Of a DNA stretch of 10,168 nt, positions 1 through 6,780 are shown one piece after another (position 1 is the stretch's first letter; the number at the start of each line of letters is the position of its first letter). Made by a program: the position numbers and the translations under genes. The stretch lies in contig MGSR01000170.1 in assembly GCA_001798565.1 (NCBI GenBank), positions 1 to 10,168 on the forward strand, read 5' to 3'. The stretch comes from Deltaproteobacteria bacterium RIFCSPLOWO2_12_FULL_60_16 (GTDB lineage: Bacteria > Desulfobacterota > Binatia > UBA9968). The notes under the pieces are model-generated. The model did not search any database. It saw only the letters and a program-made list of their open reading frames with translations, and was not told where the DNA came from.

Positions 1-89
1 CTAATTTTCCAGAAGTGGAAGAGGAAATCGCCCGTCTCCAGAAACGGCTAGAGATAGAGAAGCGGCGGCAACAAAAAGCCGCTAATTAG
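1..89 (+). CDS. 3' end of an unidentified plus-strand gene with a charged helical tail
   Basis: The frame starting at base 3 is open from the window edge to a TAG at 87-89 and encodes about 28 residues. They read NFPEVEEEIARLQ and continue with KRLEIEKRRQQKAAN. The run is rich in Glu, Lys, Arg and Gln, with hydrophobic residues spaced like a heptad, as expected for a helical or coiled-coil C-terminus. The other two plus frames hit stops at 2-4 and 49-51. The gene would converge on tsaB, leaving 34 nt between the two stop codons. The fragment is too short to assign to a family, so no function is proposed. It could be chance coding, but the composition looks protein-like. Confidence 0.5.
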   Translation, partial: NFPEVEEEIARLQKRLEIEKRRQQKAAN

Positions 90-118
90 AAATCGGCAAG
101 TATATCAGTGAAAAATAG

Positions 119-145
119 GGAGCTTACAGGCGTTTTTTTAGCTCC
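119..145 (-). terminator. Probable weak intrinsic terminator at the end of the tsaB operon
   Basis: On the minus strand GGAGCT (145-140) and AGCTCC (124-119) form a 6-bp perfect stem with a 15-nt loop, followed directly by CTATTTTTCAC. The stem overlaps the last tsaB codons and the stop. The U-rich run after the stem fits a factor-independent terminator, but the stem is short and the loop long, so it may be weak or assisted by Rho. It would separate the minus-strand operon from the convergent plus-strand gene. Confidence 0.4.
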
Positions 146-846
146 GCCTCCGAGGGCCGCAAATAAAGCGGAACCATAGCGCCCACCGGATCGCGCTCCT
201 GTCTGGCAAGTCTGGCCTCTCCCAATTGAGCCACCGCGCACGCGGTTGAAGGGTACACGTCCCCCAGGGTCACACGGCTCCGGCCGCCCAGGGCCGCCGT
301 AATCAGCTGGCCGTAGCCCTGGATCCCGTCGCCGATAAAAAGGCATGGCTCGGCGCCGTCCAGAGCCGCTACGCGCTCGATGATCGCCTCGGCAGAAGAA
401 ACGTGATCCTCCGCCAGCCGCTCCAGGGCGCCGGTTCTCCGCCGGAACAGGGCGGTGTAGACCTCTTTTTTCCGCGCATCCAGCAACGGACAGATCAGCC
501 CGTCCCAACCGGTCACCTTCCTTGCGATCGCCTCCAGAGTCGGGATGCCGACAACGGGGATCTCCGATCCGTAAACCAGCCCCTTCACCGTGCTCAGCCC
601 GATTCTGAGTCCGGTAAAGGAACCGGGACCTATGGAAACTGCGAACGCGGATATGGCCGGCAACGACACGCCTGCCCTGCTTAGAACCGTCTCGATCGCG
701 GGCAGAAGGATTTCGGCGTGATTGCCCCGGTTCCCCGGACCACGCCGGTGCATGGAGGAGCGTATCTCTTCGGAGATTAGCCGCCCATCCTCAACCAGAG
801 CCACGCTCGCCGTGGCCGTGGCGGTGTCGATACCCAAAACTCTCAT
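124..846 (-). CDS. tsaB: tRNA t6A37 threonylcarbamoyltransferase complex subunit TsaB
   Basis: This encodes 240 residues of the ASKHA-fold TsaB family, the scaffold partner of TsaD in making N6-threonylcarbamoyladenosine at position 37 of ANN-decoding tRNAs in the cytoplasm. Visible marks are the N-terminal nucleotide-fold strand MRVLGIDTATA, His43 in NHAEILLP, the family hallmark SIGPGSFTGLRIGLSTVKGL at 71-90, PLLDARKKEVY at 120-130, and a C-terminal PLYLRPSEAE. Length matches the family (about 230 residues). The ATG at 846-844 is preferred because MRVLGIDT is the usual start; an in-frame TTG lies immediately before it. No Shine-Dalgarno sequence precedes either codon. The leader is AT-rich and may carry its own promoter. 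The gene is last in the run, 80 nt after rseP. A run of seven A residues codes for Lys-Lys near the C-terminus. Confidence 0.95.
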   Translation of the reverse strand: MRVLGIDTATATASVALVEDGRLISEEIRSSMHRRGPGNRGNHAEILLPAIETVLSRAGVSLPAISAFAVSIGPGSFTGLRIGLSTVKGLVYGSEIPVVGIPTLEAIARKVTGWDGLICPLLDARKKEVYTALFRRRTGALERLAEDHVSSAEAIIERVAALDGAEPCLFIGDGIQGYGQLITAALGGRSRVTLGDVYPSTACAVAQLGEARLARQERDPVGAMVPLYLRPSEAELKKRL

Positions 847-856
847 CAATTTTTAA

Positions 857-886
857 TTTTTAGTTTTTGAATTGATGTTTTGTCAA
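857..886 (-). promoter_or_regulatory. Candidate sigma-70 promoter for tsaB
   Basis: A perfect -35 hexamer TTGACA lies on the minus strand at 886-881. After an 18-nt spacer comes TAAAAA (862-857), a 4/6 match to the -10 consensus. Transcription would begin near 850, only a few bases before the tsaB ATG, so the message would be leaderless or nearly so. This fits the lack of a Shine-Dalgarno sequence. The whole spacer is AT-rich, so a chance -10 match is likely enough to keep confidence low. Confidence 0.3.
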
Positions 887-907
887 TTGGGAATCAAAAA
901 TTCAAAA
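865..907. repeat. Inverted repeat in the AT-rich spacer between rseP and tsaB
   Basis: TTTTGAATT (865-873) and AATTCAAAA (899-907) are perfect 9-bp inverted copies separated by 25 nt. The 80-nt spacer 847-926 also holds CATCAAT/ATTGATG (844-850 and 871-877) and several near-copies of AATTTTT and AAAATTC. It is strongly AT-rich in an otherwise GC-rich operon. Some pairing is expected by chance in such low-complexity sequence. Confidence 0.45.
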
Positions 908-926
908 TTCATAATTGACCCTTGTG

Positions 927-1997
927 CTATCCTTCAAAGAACCTGGCGATGTCATTGTAGAAGGCGTAGATCATAATAAGGATCAGGACAAAAACCCCGA
1001 CCTGCTGGGCGCGCTCCCGGTGCCTGAGCTTGATGGGGCGCCCCAAAATCCATTCCAGGGCGAAAAAGAGCAGGTGTCCGCCGTCGAGCACGGGTATCGG
1101 CAGGAGATTCAACACCCCGAGGTTGACGCTCAATACGGCGACAAAAAAGAAAAAGCTCCCGACCCCTTCGCGCGCCTGCTGTCCCGCCATTTGCGCGATC
1201 AGGATAGGCCCGCCGAGATTCTTGGGCGAGACCTCGCCCTTGACCATCTTGAAAAGAGCGACCAAAGTCAGAACCGAATATTCTCCGGTCTTGTAAAAGG
1301 CCTGCCCCACCGCCAGGACAGGGTCGCTTTTCTCGATGGCGACCTCGCTGGCGATACCGATGGCCCAGGTCTCCTGCTTTTCTCCGAAGACGTTCCTTCC
1401 CTCCCTCTGTACCGGTTGAATCGCGAGCTCGATTTGCCGATTCTCTCTCTCAACGCGAACTTGCAAAGTCCGGCCTTCGCTTCCCTTGATCTTGCCGGAG
1501 AGCTCCTCCCATTTTTTCACTTCCTGACCGTCCACAGCCGCGATGCGGTCCCCCTTCTGTACCCCTGCCCGCGCCGCCGGAGAGTTGGGTTCGACCCCGC
1601 CTACGCGCGTTGTCAGCACCGGCACACCGTAGGCCACGAAGATCCAGATAAAGACTACGACGGCGAGAAGCAGGTTGAATACCGGACCGGCCGCGACGAT
1701 AGCCGCGCGCTTGACCAGCCCTTGATGGGAAAAGGAGCGCGCGACATCGCTTGTCTGCACCTCCTCCTCGGGGTCTTCCCCTACCATCTTGACATAACCC
1801 CCCAAGGGAAACGCGCTCAAGGCATATTCGGTCTCCCCGACCTTTCTGCTCAGCAGTTTCGGGCCAAAACCGATTGAAAAGGTGAGGACGCCGACGCCGG
1901 TCTTTTTTGCCAGGAGGAAGTGTCCGAACTCGTGGATGACGATCAGAATCCCCAGACCTATGAGGGCTGCCAGGACCGCATAAACAACATTGACCAT
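927..1997 (-). CDS. rseP: RseP-type site-2 intramembrane zinc metalloprotease
   Basis: This encodes 356 residues of the M50 (site-2 protease) family in the inner membrane. The zinc ligands are in HEFGH at 22-26, inside the first membrane segment (about 5-28). The third ligand is D305 in the C-terminal NLLPIPVLDGG motif (297-307), in a membrane segment near 283-315. A further membrane segment spans about 333-348, and one more lies at 98-123. A single PDZ domain (about 130-215) sits between the two catalytic halves; E. coli RseP has two. The start ATG follows TAGGAG with 8 nt spacing. By family, it cleaves membrane anchors such as anti-sigma factors and can clear signal-peptide remnants; the substrate here is unknown. 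It lies 94 nt after dxr, in a spacer full of inverted repeats, and is followed by another AT-rich spacer. Neither bamA nor proS follows it. Confidence 0.96.
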   Translation of the reverse strand: MVNVVYAVLAALIGLGILIVIHEFGHFLLAKKTGVGVLTFSIGFGPKLLSRKVGETEYALSAFPLGGYVKMVGEDPEEEVQTSDVARSFSHQGLVKRAAIVAAGPVFNLLLAVVVFIWIFVAYGVPVLTTRVGGVEPNSPAARAGVQKGDRIAAVDGQEVKKWEELSGKIKGSEGRTLQVRVERENRQIELAIQPVQREGRNVFGEKQETWAIGIASEVAIEKSDPVLAVGQAFYKTGEYSVLTLVALFKMVKGEVSPKNLGGPILIAQMAGQQAREGVGSFFFFVAVLSVNLGVLNLLPIPVLDGGHLLFFALEWILGRPIKLRHRERAQQVGVFVLILIMIYAFYNDIARFFEG

Positions 1998-2015
1998 CTT
2001 TTTTTCTCCTACATC

Positions 2016-2083
2016 CTCGTTATTCGTTACTGGTTACTCGTTGACTCGTTTCATCGAATAACGAGTACGCGATTCAACGAGTA
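2016..2083. repeat. Two interleaved perfect inverted repeats between dxr and rseP
   Basis: CTCGTTATTCG (2016-2026) pairs with CGAATAACGAG (2055-2065): 11 bp, perfect. TACTCGTTGA (2035-2044) pairs with TCAACGAGTA (2074-2083): 10 bp, perfect. The arms interleave, so both stems can coexist only as a pseudoknot; otherwise they compete. The heptamer ACTCGTT occurs at 2036-2042 and 2044-2050, and its complement AACGAGT at 2060-2066 and 2076-2082. The block fills most of the spacer and ends just before the rseP ribosome-binding site. There is no U-run after either stem on the minus strand, so it is not a standard terminator. Function is unknown. Confidence 0.75.
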
Positions 2084-2091
2084 TACGATTT

Positions 2092-3240
2092 CTAACCTAT
2101 AAGCTGCCTCGCCTTGCCCCGCGCCCAGCCGTCCAACTCCAGGATCTCCCGCACCTCGCTCGGGTGCCGGGTGGCGTGGGCGGCCATCGTCTTTGCGATG
2201 ATCCGATGGATCGCCCGAAAGCCGATGCGGCGCTCCAGGAACGCCGCGACGGCCACTTCGTTCGCTGCGTTGAGAACCGCCGGCATGCTCCCGCCCGCCG
2301 CCAACGCCTGGTAGGCTAGATCCAAGGCCGGGTATCTCTTCTTTTCCACGGGGAGAAAAGTGAGCTCCCGCAAACGGGTCAATTCCAGCGGCCGGCAGTT
2401 CACCTTCAGCCGATGGGGATAGGACAGAGCGTACGCGATGGGTATGCGCATGTCCGGAATTCCCAGCTGCGCGATGACGGATCCGTCCTGGTAGCGCACC
2501 ATAGAATGGACGATGCTCTGGGGATGGATGACCACCTCTACCTGCGCCGGCGTCATATCGAACAACCAGTGAGCCTCCACCACTTCCAGTCCTTTGTTCA
2601 TCATCGTCGCCGAATCCACGGTGATCTTCGGCCCCATCTTCCAGTTCGGGTGCCGCAGCGCCTGCTTCACCGTGACTCGATCCAAGTCCTTGAGCGGGAC
2701 GCGCAGGAAAGGCCCGCCGGAGGCGGTGAGGATCAGCCGCTCCACCTCTTCGCGGTGGTTCCCCTGCAGGCATTGAAAGACAGCGCTGTGTTCGCTGTCC
2801 ACCGGGAGTAGCCGGACGCCGGTTCTTTTCGTCTCGCGGACAAAGATCTCTCCGGCCATCACCAGGGCCTCCTTGTTGGCCAGAGCCACCTCCTTGCCCG
2901 CGCGCACCGCCTCCAGGGTCGGCACCAAGCCCGCGCCCCCGACTATCGCCGCCACGACGACGTCGACTCCGTTCGCCGCCGCTATAGAAACGGCGCCCTG
3001 CTCGCCCCATAAAATCTCGGTCCTGCGAGCGCCGAGCAATTTCCGCAGCGGGGCAACCCCCTCCTCTTCCCGGATACTGATCCATTCCGGATCGAACTCT
3101 TTGACCTGGGCGGCCAGCAGCTTGAGATTGCGGCCGGCCACCAAACCTCGGACCTTGAACTCCTGCGGGAAGCGCCGCGCCAGATCGAGGGTGCTCACCC
3201 CGATGGAGCCCGTGGAGCCGAGCACGACGATCGACTTCAT
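2092..3240 (-). CDS. dxr: 1-deoxy-D-xylulose 5-phosphate reductoisomerase (IspC/Dxr)
   Basis: This 382-residue enzyme converts 1-deoxy-D-xylulose 5-phosphate to 2-C-methyl-D-erythritol 4-phosphate with NADPH, the first committed step of the MEP isoprenoid pathway in the cytoplasm. The NADPH-binding loop GSTGSIG is at 8-14, ALANKEALV at 119-127, and the metal-binding acids are D148 and E150 in PVDSEHSA plus E219 in MMNKGLEVVEAH (compare D150, E152 and E231 of E. coli). The region 236-265 (VIHPQSIVHS onward) is typical. Length is close to the usual 390-400. The ATG overlaps the cdsA TGA by four bases (ATGA), so translation is probably coupled. It supplies the isoprenoid units that UppS, two genes upstream, assembles. 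The enzyme is the target of fosmidomycin. Confidence 0.98.
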   Translation of the reverse strand: MKSIVVLGSTGSIGVSTLDLARRFPQEFKVRGLVAGRNLKLLAAQVKEFDPEWISIREEEGVAPLRKLLGARRTEILWGEQGAVSIAAANGVDVVVAAIVGGAGLVPTLEAVRAGKEVALANKEALVMAGEIFVRETKRTGVRLLPVDSEHSAVFQCLQGNHREEVERLILTASGGPFLRVPLKDLDRVTVKQALRHPNWKMGPKITVDSATMMNKGLEVVEAHWLFDMTPAQVEVVIHPQSIVHSMVRYQDGSVIAQLGIPDMRIPIAYALSYPHRLKVNCRPLELTRLRELTFLPVEKKRYPALDLAYQALAAGGSMPAVLNAANEVAVAAFLERRIGFRAIHRIIAKTMAAHATRHPSEVREILELDGWARGKARQLIG

Positions 3241-4043
3241 GGATGCAGAAACCTCACATAGTAAGCGGTAAACACGACGGGAAATATAAGACTATCCGTC
3301 CGATCCAGCAACCCTCCATGACCGGGAAGCAGAGAGCCGGAATCCTTGACGGAAAAAACCCGTTTGATCCATGACTCGAAGAGATCCCCCGCCTGGCCGA
3401 GCGCGCTCAGCAGCAGCGACAGCAGCAGGATCTCCGCCCGAGAGACCGCCGGCAGCAAGAACCCCCCCCCGATCACTCCCGCCAGCACGCTGGCCCCGAG
3501 CGATGCGACCGCGCCCTCGACCGTTTTACCCGGGCTCACTTCAGGATAGAGCTTGGTCTTGCCCCAGCGACGACCCGCAAAATAGCCCGCCGTGTCCCCG
3601 GTCATGATCACCAGGAGAAGGAAAAAGAGCCATGCCCTGCCTTCGCGGAGCTGATAGAGCAGAGCCACGTGAGGAAACAGGTAGCCGAGGTATAGCACTC
3701 CCACGAGGGTCCAGCCCAGGTGCCGGTATCCCTTTTCCAGGTCACCGCCCGAAAACAGGTAAGCAGAGAAGCCTAAGAGAACCACCAGGCTCAAGGACAG
3801 CCCGGGAGCGGGATAACCCGGAATCACGATCCCGAGGGAGAGCAGGATCCCCAGGACGATTCCCAGGATCCGCTCCTTCTTGAGATCCCGAAAGACGAGG
3901 AAAAAATACTCCCCCAGGGCAATCGCGGTAAGCAGAAAAACCAGCAGCGAGAAAAGCCCCGCGCCGCCCCAACCGATGATCCCGATCAAAAGGGGGATGC
4001 CCAACGCGGCGGTAATCACCCTGGATCGGAGCTGGGCGTTCAC
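3237..4043 (-). CDS. cdsA: Phosphatidate cytidylyltransferase (CDP-diacylglycerol synthase)
   Basis: This 268-residue polytopic inner-membrane protein makes CDP-diacylglycerol from phosphatidic acid and CTP, the branch point for bacterial phospholipids. The C-terminal family signature is complete at 224-250: SWIKRVFSVKDSGS followed by LLPGHGGLLDRTD. SPGKTVEG at 170-177 and TGDTAGYFAGRRWGK at 148-162 are also typical. At least seven hydrophobic membrane segments are visible. The start codon is GTG (4043-4041), overlapping the uppS TGA as GTGA. AGGAG lies only about 3 nt before it, so coupling with uppS probably matters more than a standalone ribosome-binding site. A run of nine G (plus-strand C at 3462-3470) encodes Gly192-194, a possible slippage site. 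The gene also overlaps dxr by four bases. Confidence 0.97.
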   Translation of the reverse strand: MNAQLRSRVITAALGIPLLIGIIGWGGAGLFSLLVFLLTAIALGEYFFLVFRDLKKERILGIVLGILLSLGIVIPGYPAPGLSLSLVVLLGFSAYLFSGGDLEKGYRHLGWTLVGVLYLGYLFPHVALLYQLREGRAWLFFLLLVIMTGDTAGYFAGRRWGKTKLYPEVSPGKTVEGAVASLGASVLAGVIGGGFLLPAVSRAEILLLSLLLSALGQAGDLFESWIKRVFSVKDSGSLLPGHGGLLDRTDSLIFPVVFTAYYVRFLHP

Positions 4044-4807
4044 TGGCTCCTGCCCACGGAGCGGAGAGGCTCTCCGATCTGCTCGTCCGTGCGGCCGAAT
4101 CTCCTGCGGCGGCGCTGAAACTCCAAAAGCGCCTCGAGATATTCCGCCTCACGAAAATCCGGCCACAGGGTAGAGGTAATATAGAGCTCGGTGTAGGGGA
4201 TCTGCCAGAGAAAAAAATTGCTGATGCGCATCTCCCCGCTGGTGCGTATCAGCAGATCCGGGTCCGGAATGGACTTCGTTTCCATGTGCCCGGAGATCAT
4301 TTCTTCGTTGATATCCTCCACGGCGCAGGCGCCGTCCCGCACCTTGCGCGCTATGCCCTGAACCATCCTCGCGATATCGTCTCGCCCGCTGTAGCTGAGG
4401 GCCAGAACAACGGTCATCCCGGTATTGTGCTGGGTCGCGCGCACGGCGTGCTCCAGGGTCCGCAGCACGGCATCCGGCAGACGGCTCTTGTCGCCGATGG
4501 CCAGCAGGCGGATTCCGTGCCGCATCATCTTGGGCTGTTCGACGGCCAGATAGTGCTCGAGCAGGTCCATGAGCGCGTGCACTTCCTCTTTGGGTCTCAG
4601 CCAATTTTCCGTGGAAAACGCGTACAGAGACAGATAGGGAATCCCCAGCCTGCGGCTCATCTCCACGACCGTGCGCACCGAGGCCCGACCCCGGCGGTGC
4701 CCCTCGATGCGACCCTTACCCCTTAATCGCGCCCAACGCCCGTTGCCATCCATGATTATGGCCACATGGCCGGGCAGTCGGTTCTTGGCTAGGCCCTTGA
4801 GGTTCAT
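4040..4807 (-). CDS. uppS: Undecaprenyl diphosphate synthase (cis-prenyltransferase)
   Basis: This 255-residue cis-prenyltransferase extends farnesyl diphosphate with isopentenyl units to undecaprenyl diphosphate, the precursor of the lipid carrier for peptidoglycan and O-antigen. The catalytic motif IIMDGNGRWAR holds D20. SLYAFSTENWLRP is at 60-72, and the isopentenyl-binding motif near 184-207 includes R188 (RTSGE), R194 and S196, then NFFLWQIPYTELYIT. Length fits the family (about 250). The C-terminus is Arg-rich (231-236). It lies 39 nt after frr, the only real gap in the rpsB-to-dxr run, and no clear Shine-Dalgarno sequence precedes the ATG; instead a short imperfect stem CTGG...CCAG (4823-4809) sits next to it. 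The start was kept because it precedes the family block by a normal distance. Confidence 0.97.
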   Translation of the reverse strand: MNLKGLAKNRLPGHVAIIMDGNGRWARLRGKGRIEGHRRGRASVRTVVEMSRRLGIPYLSLYAFSTENWLRPKEEVHALMDLLEHYLAVEQPKMMRHGIRLLAIGDKSRLPDAVLRTLEHAVRATQHNTGMTVVLALSYSGRDDIARMVQGIARKVRDGACAVEDINEEMISGHMETKSIPDPDLLIRTSGEMRISNFFLWQIPYTELYITSTLWPDFREAEYLEALLEFQRRRRRFGRTDEQIGEPLRSVGRSQ

Positions 4808-4846
4808 TCTGGATTGAAACCAGCTGGGGAGAAAACGACGCAGGCC

Positions 4847-5404
4847 TCAGACCTCCATGATCTCGTCTTCTTTGCTCTTCAGGACCTTGTCGATCCTGCC
4901 GATAAATTCGTCCGTGATCTTCTGGACGCGGTCCTGACTGTGCTTGAGGTCGTCTTCGGTGATCTGTTTGTTCTTGAGCATCTCTTTGAGCTTTTCGATC
5001 GCGAGGCGACGGTGGTTGCGGGCGGACACCCGAAATTCTTCCGCTATTCTTTTTACGTGCTTGACCAGCTCTTTCCTGCGCTCCTCCGTCAGCACGGGAA
5101 TGGGAATGCGGATCACCTTCCCGTCATTGTTGGGAGTCAGTCCGAGGTCAGCCTTGAGAATCGCCTTCTCGATGTTGCCCATGGCGCCCTTGTCGTAGGG
5201 CTGGATCACCAGCAGGCGCGGCTCCGGAGCCCCCAGGGTCGCCAGCTGGTTGAGCGGAGTCTGGGTGCCGTAGTAATCGACCAGGACTCCCTCCAGCAGC
5301 GCGGTCGAGGCCCTTCCCGTGCGCAGCTTCGCGAGATCCTTGCGAAACACCGCCACGGACCTTTCCATCTCCTTCTGAAGCTCGGTAAAAAAGCCCTCGT
5401 TCAT
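4847..5404 (-). CDS. frr: Ribosome recycling factor (RRF)
   Basis: This 185-residue protein, exactly the E. coli length, splits post-termination ribosomes into subunits together with EF-G. Conserved features are LRTGRAS at 27-33, [12 protein letters not shown] at 44-55 in the hinge and domain [21 protein letters not shown] at 92-110, the ARNHRR helix with R132, and the C-terminal KEDEIMEV. The ATG overlaps the pyrH TGA by four bases (ATGA), so translation is likely coupled; only a minimal AGG sits 6 nt upstream. The order rpsB-tsf-pyrH-frr is one of the best-conserved bacterial gene strings. Confidence 0.99.
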   Translation of the reverse strand: MNEGFFTELQKEMERSVAVFRKDLAKLRTGRASTALLEGVLVDYYGTQTPLNQLATLGAPEPRLLVIQPYDKGAMGNIEKAILKADLGLTPNNDGKVIRIPIPVLTEERRKELVKHVKRIAEEFRVSARNHRRLAIEKLKEMLKNKQITEDDLKHSQDRVQKITDEFIGRIDKVLKSKEDEIMEV

Positions 5405-6162
5405 CTCTTGCCTGTGCTCACCAGCGTCCCGATCCGCTCGCCGCAGACCACTCTCCTGATATTGCCCCGCTCCATGATGTTGAAAACGACGATAGGCAGC
5501 CGGTTGTCCATGCAGAGAGAGATCGCCGTCGAATCCATGACCTTGAGCTCCTGGTTCAGGACCTGGATGTAGGTCATCTCTCCGTACCTCCTGGCGCCCT
5601 CGTGCTTCATCGGATCCGCGTCGTAGACCCCGTCCACCTTGGTCGCCTTGAGAATCACATCGGCGCCGACTTCCATCGCGCGGAGACTGGCCGTGGTGTC
5701 GGTCGTGAAATAGGGATTGCCGGTTCCTCCGGCAAAGATGACCACCCGGTCTTTCTCCAGGTGCCGCGTCGCCCGGCGCCGGATATAGGGCTCCGCCACT
5801 TGACGCATTTCGATCGCCGACATAACCCGCGTCGAGACGCCGATCTTCTCGAGGGCGTCCTGCAGCGCCAGGCTGTTGATAACCGTGGCCAGCATGCCCA
5901 TGGTGTCGGCCGTGGCCCGCTCCATCCCGCCCTCGCTGGCCTCTGCGCCGCGCAGGATGTTTCCCCCTCCGATGACCAGGGCCATCTGACAGCCCATCTC
6001 TTTGACTTCTTTGATTTCCTCCGCGAACGCGCGCACCACCTTGCTGTCAATGCCGTATTTCTGCGCGCCGGCGAGAACCTCACCGCTGACCTTCAGGATT
6101 ACCCGTTTGTATTTCAGCTTCCCATCACCCATGCAACCCCGTCCATCCACGTCATCTTGCAT
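5401..6162 (-). CDS. pyrH: Uridylate kinase (UMP kinase)
   Basis: This hexameric amino-acid-kinase-fold enzyme phosphorylates UMP to UDP with ATP, and is essential in most bacteria. With the start used here it has 253 residues: KVSGE at 24-28, GGGN at 65-68 (phosphate loop), [10 protein letters not shown] at 146-155, and [13 protein letters not shown] at 172-184. Two starts are possible. The ATG at 6162-6160 lies 4 nt after the tsf stop and has GGAGAGG with 10 nt spacing. The ATG at 6132-6130 gives 243 residues ([14 protein letters not shown]), closer to the usual 235-245, but has a poor ribosome-binding site. The first was chosen on the ribosome-binding site; the second is almost as likely. 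A longer reading from a TTG at 6207 overlaps tsf and was discarded. Confidence 0.97.
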   Translation of the reverse strand: MQDDVDGRGCMGDGKLKYKRVILKVSGEVLAGAQKYGIDSKVVRAFAEEIKEVKEMGCQMALVIGGGNILRGAEASEGGMERATADTMGMLATVINSLALQDALEKIGVSTRVMSAIEMRQVAEPYIRRRATRHLEKDRVVIFAGGTGNPYFTTDTTASLRAMEVGADVILKATKVDGVYDADPMKHEGARRYGEMTYIQVLNQELKVMDSTAISLCMDNRLPIVVFNIMERGNIRRVVCGERIGTLVSTGKR

Positions 6163-6166
6163 TGTT

Positions 6167-6775
6167 TCATTGCCTCTCCATGCCCTCGCCCAGGTGGTAG
6201 CGGACAAAACGACGCACCTGAATGTTTTCTTTCAGCCGCGCCACGGTATCCCGCACCAGATCCCCTACCTTACGGTCAGGATCCTTAATGAACGGCTGCT
6301 CGAGCAGACAGACCTCCGCGTAAAACCGCTCCATCTTACCCTGCACGATCTTTTCGACCACCTTCTCCGGTTTCCCCGAATCCGCCGCCTGGCGCCGGTA
6401 GATCTCGCGCTCCCTCTCCAGCTCTTCCGCCGAGACATCCTCGGGCCGAAGGTAACGGGGATTGGCAGCCGCAATCTGCATCGCGATATCCTTGAGCAGG
6501 CTTTGAAATTCCGCTGTGCGCGCCACGAAGTCCGTTTCGCAGTTGACCTCAACCAGGACGCCGATTTTTCCCCCGGCATGGATGTAAGCCCCGACCAGGC
6601 CCTCCCCGGCCACCCGCCCCATCTTCTTGGCGGCCGCCGCCAGACCCTTGCGCCGCAACAGGTCGACCGCCTTCTCCAGGTCTCCCCCGCACTCGGCCAG
6701 GGCTTTTTTGCAATCCATGACCCCGGCCCCGGTTTTTTCCCGCAGATCCTTAACTGAAGTAGCGTTGACTTCCAT
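6167..6775 (-). CDS. tsf: Translation elongation factor Ts (short form)
   Basis: EF-Ts is the guanine nucleotide exchange factor that recharges EF-Tu in the cytoplasm. The 202-residue protein opens with a UBA-like N-terminal domain ([19 protein letters not shown], 8-26), then the nucleotide-exchange motif NCETDFVAR (78-86, TDFV at 81-84), a helical insert (about 113-150), and a C-terminal module ending near [12 protein letters not shown]. It is about 80 residues shorter than E. coli EF-Ts and resembles the compact forms, such as that of Thermus, with a single core subdomain. It is not truncated: the start follows rpsB by 5 nt and the end is a normal TGA. GGAGGGG upstream lies in the rpsB tail with a long spacing (about 11-13 nt). 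Confidence 0.98.
   Translation of the reverse strand: MEVNATSVKDLREKTGAGVMDCKKALAECGGDLEKAVDLLRRKGLAAAAKKMGRVAGEGLVGAYIHAGGKIGVLVEVNCETDFVARTAEFQSLLKDIAMQIAAANPRYLRPEDVSAEELEREREIYRRQAADSGKPEKVVEKIVQGKMERFYAEVCLLEQPFIKDPDRKVGDLVRDTVARLKENIQVRRFVRYHLGEGMERQ
6173..6179 (-). promoter_or_regulatory. Ribosome-binding site favouring the upstream pyrH start
   Basis: The minus strand reads GGAGAGG at 6179-6173, 10 nt before the ATG at 6162. It lies inside the last codons of tsf (Glu-Arg-Gln-stop), so ribosomes finishing tsf would be placed to restart on pyrH. No comparable purine run precedes the alternative ATG at 6132. Confidence 0.5.
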
Positions 6776-6780
6776 CGAAT

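Noticed and set aside
915..1877. 320-codon open frame on the plus strand opposite rseP
   Set aside because: It is antisense to a complete RseP with all catalytic motifs; its composition (Asp, Arg, Leu, Gln, Pro rich, no domain) is that of a reverse-strand shadow in GC-rich DNA.
2016..2083. CRISPR-like or tandem array reading of the ACTCGTT heptamers
   Set aside because: Only four copies of 7 bp in both orientations with irregular spacing; no repeat-spacer structure and no cas genes.
2051..3085. 344-codon minus-strand frame overlapping dxr
   Set aside because: A frame-shifted reading of dxr, dominated by Gly and Arg; dxr itself is complete and in a different frame.
4814..5572. 252-codon plus-strand frame across frr and the end of pyrH
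   Set aside because: Antisense to two certain genes; no protein family features.
6163..6207. Upstream extension of PyrH to a TTG at 6207
   Set aside because: It would overlap the tsf coding end by 41 bases and adds residues not found in UMP kinases; two better ATG starts exist.
5602..6757. Two long plus-strand frames (5602-6288 and 6002-6757) opposite pyrH and tsf
   Set aside because: Both are antisense shadows of conserved genes, rich in Arg, His and Pro.
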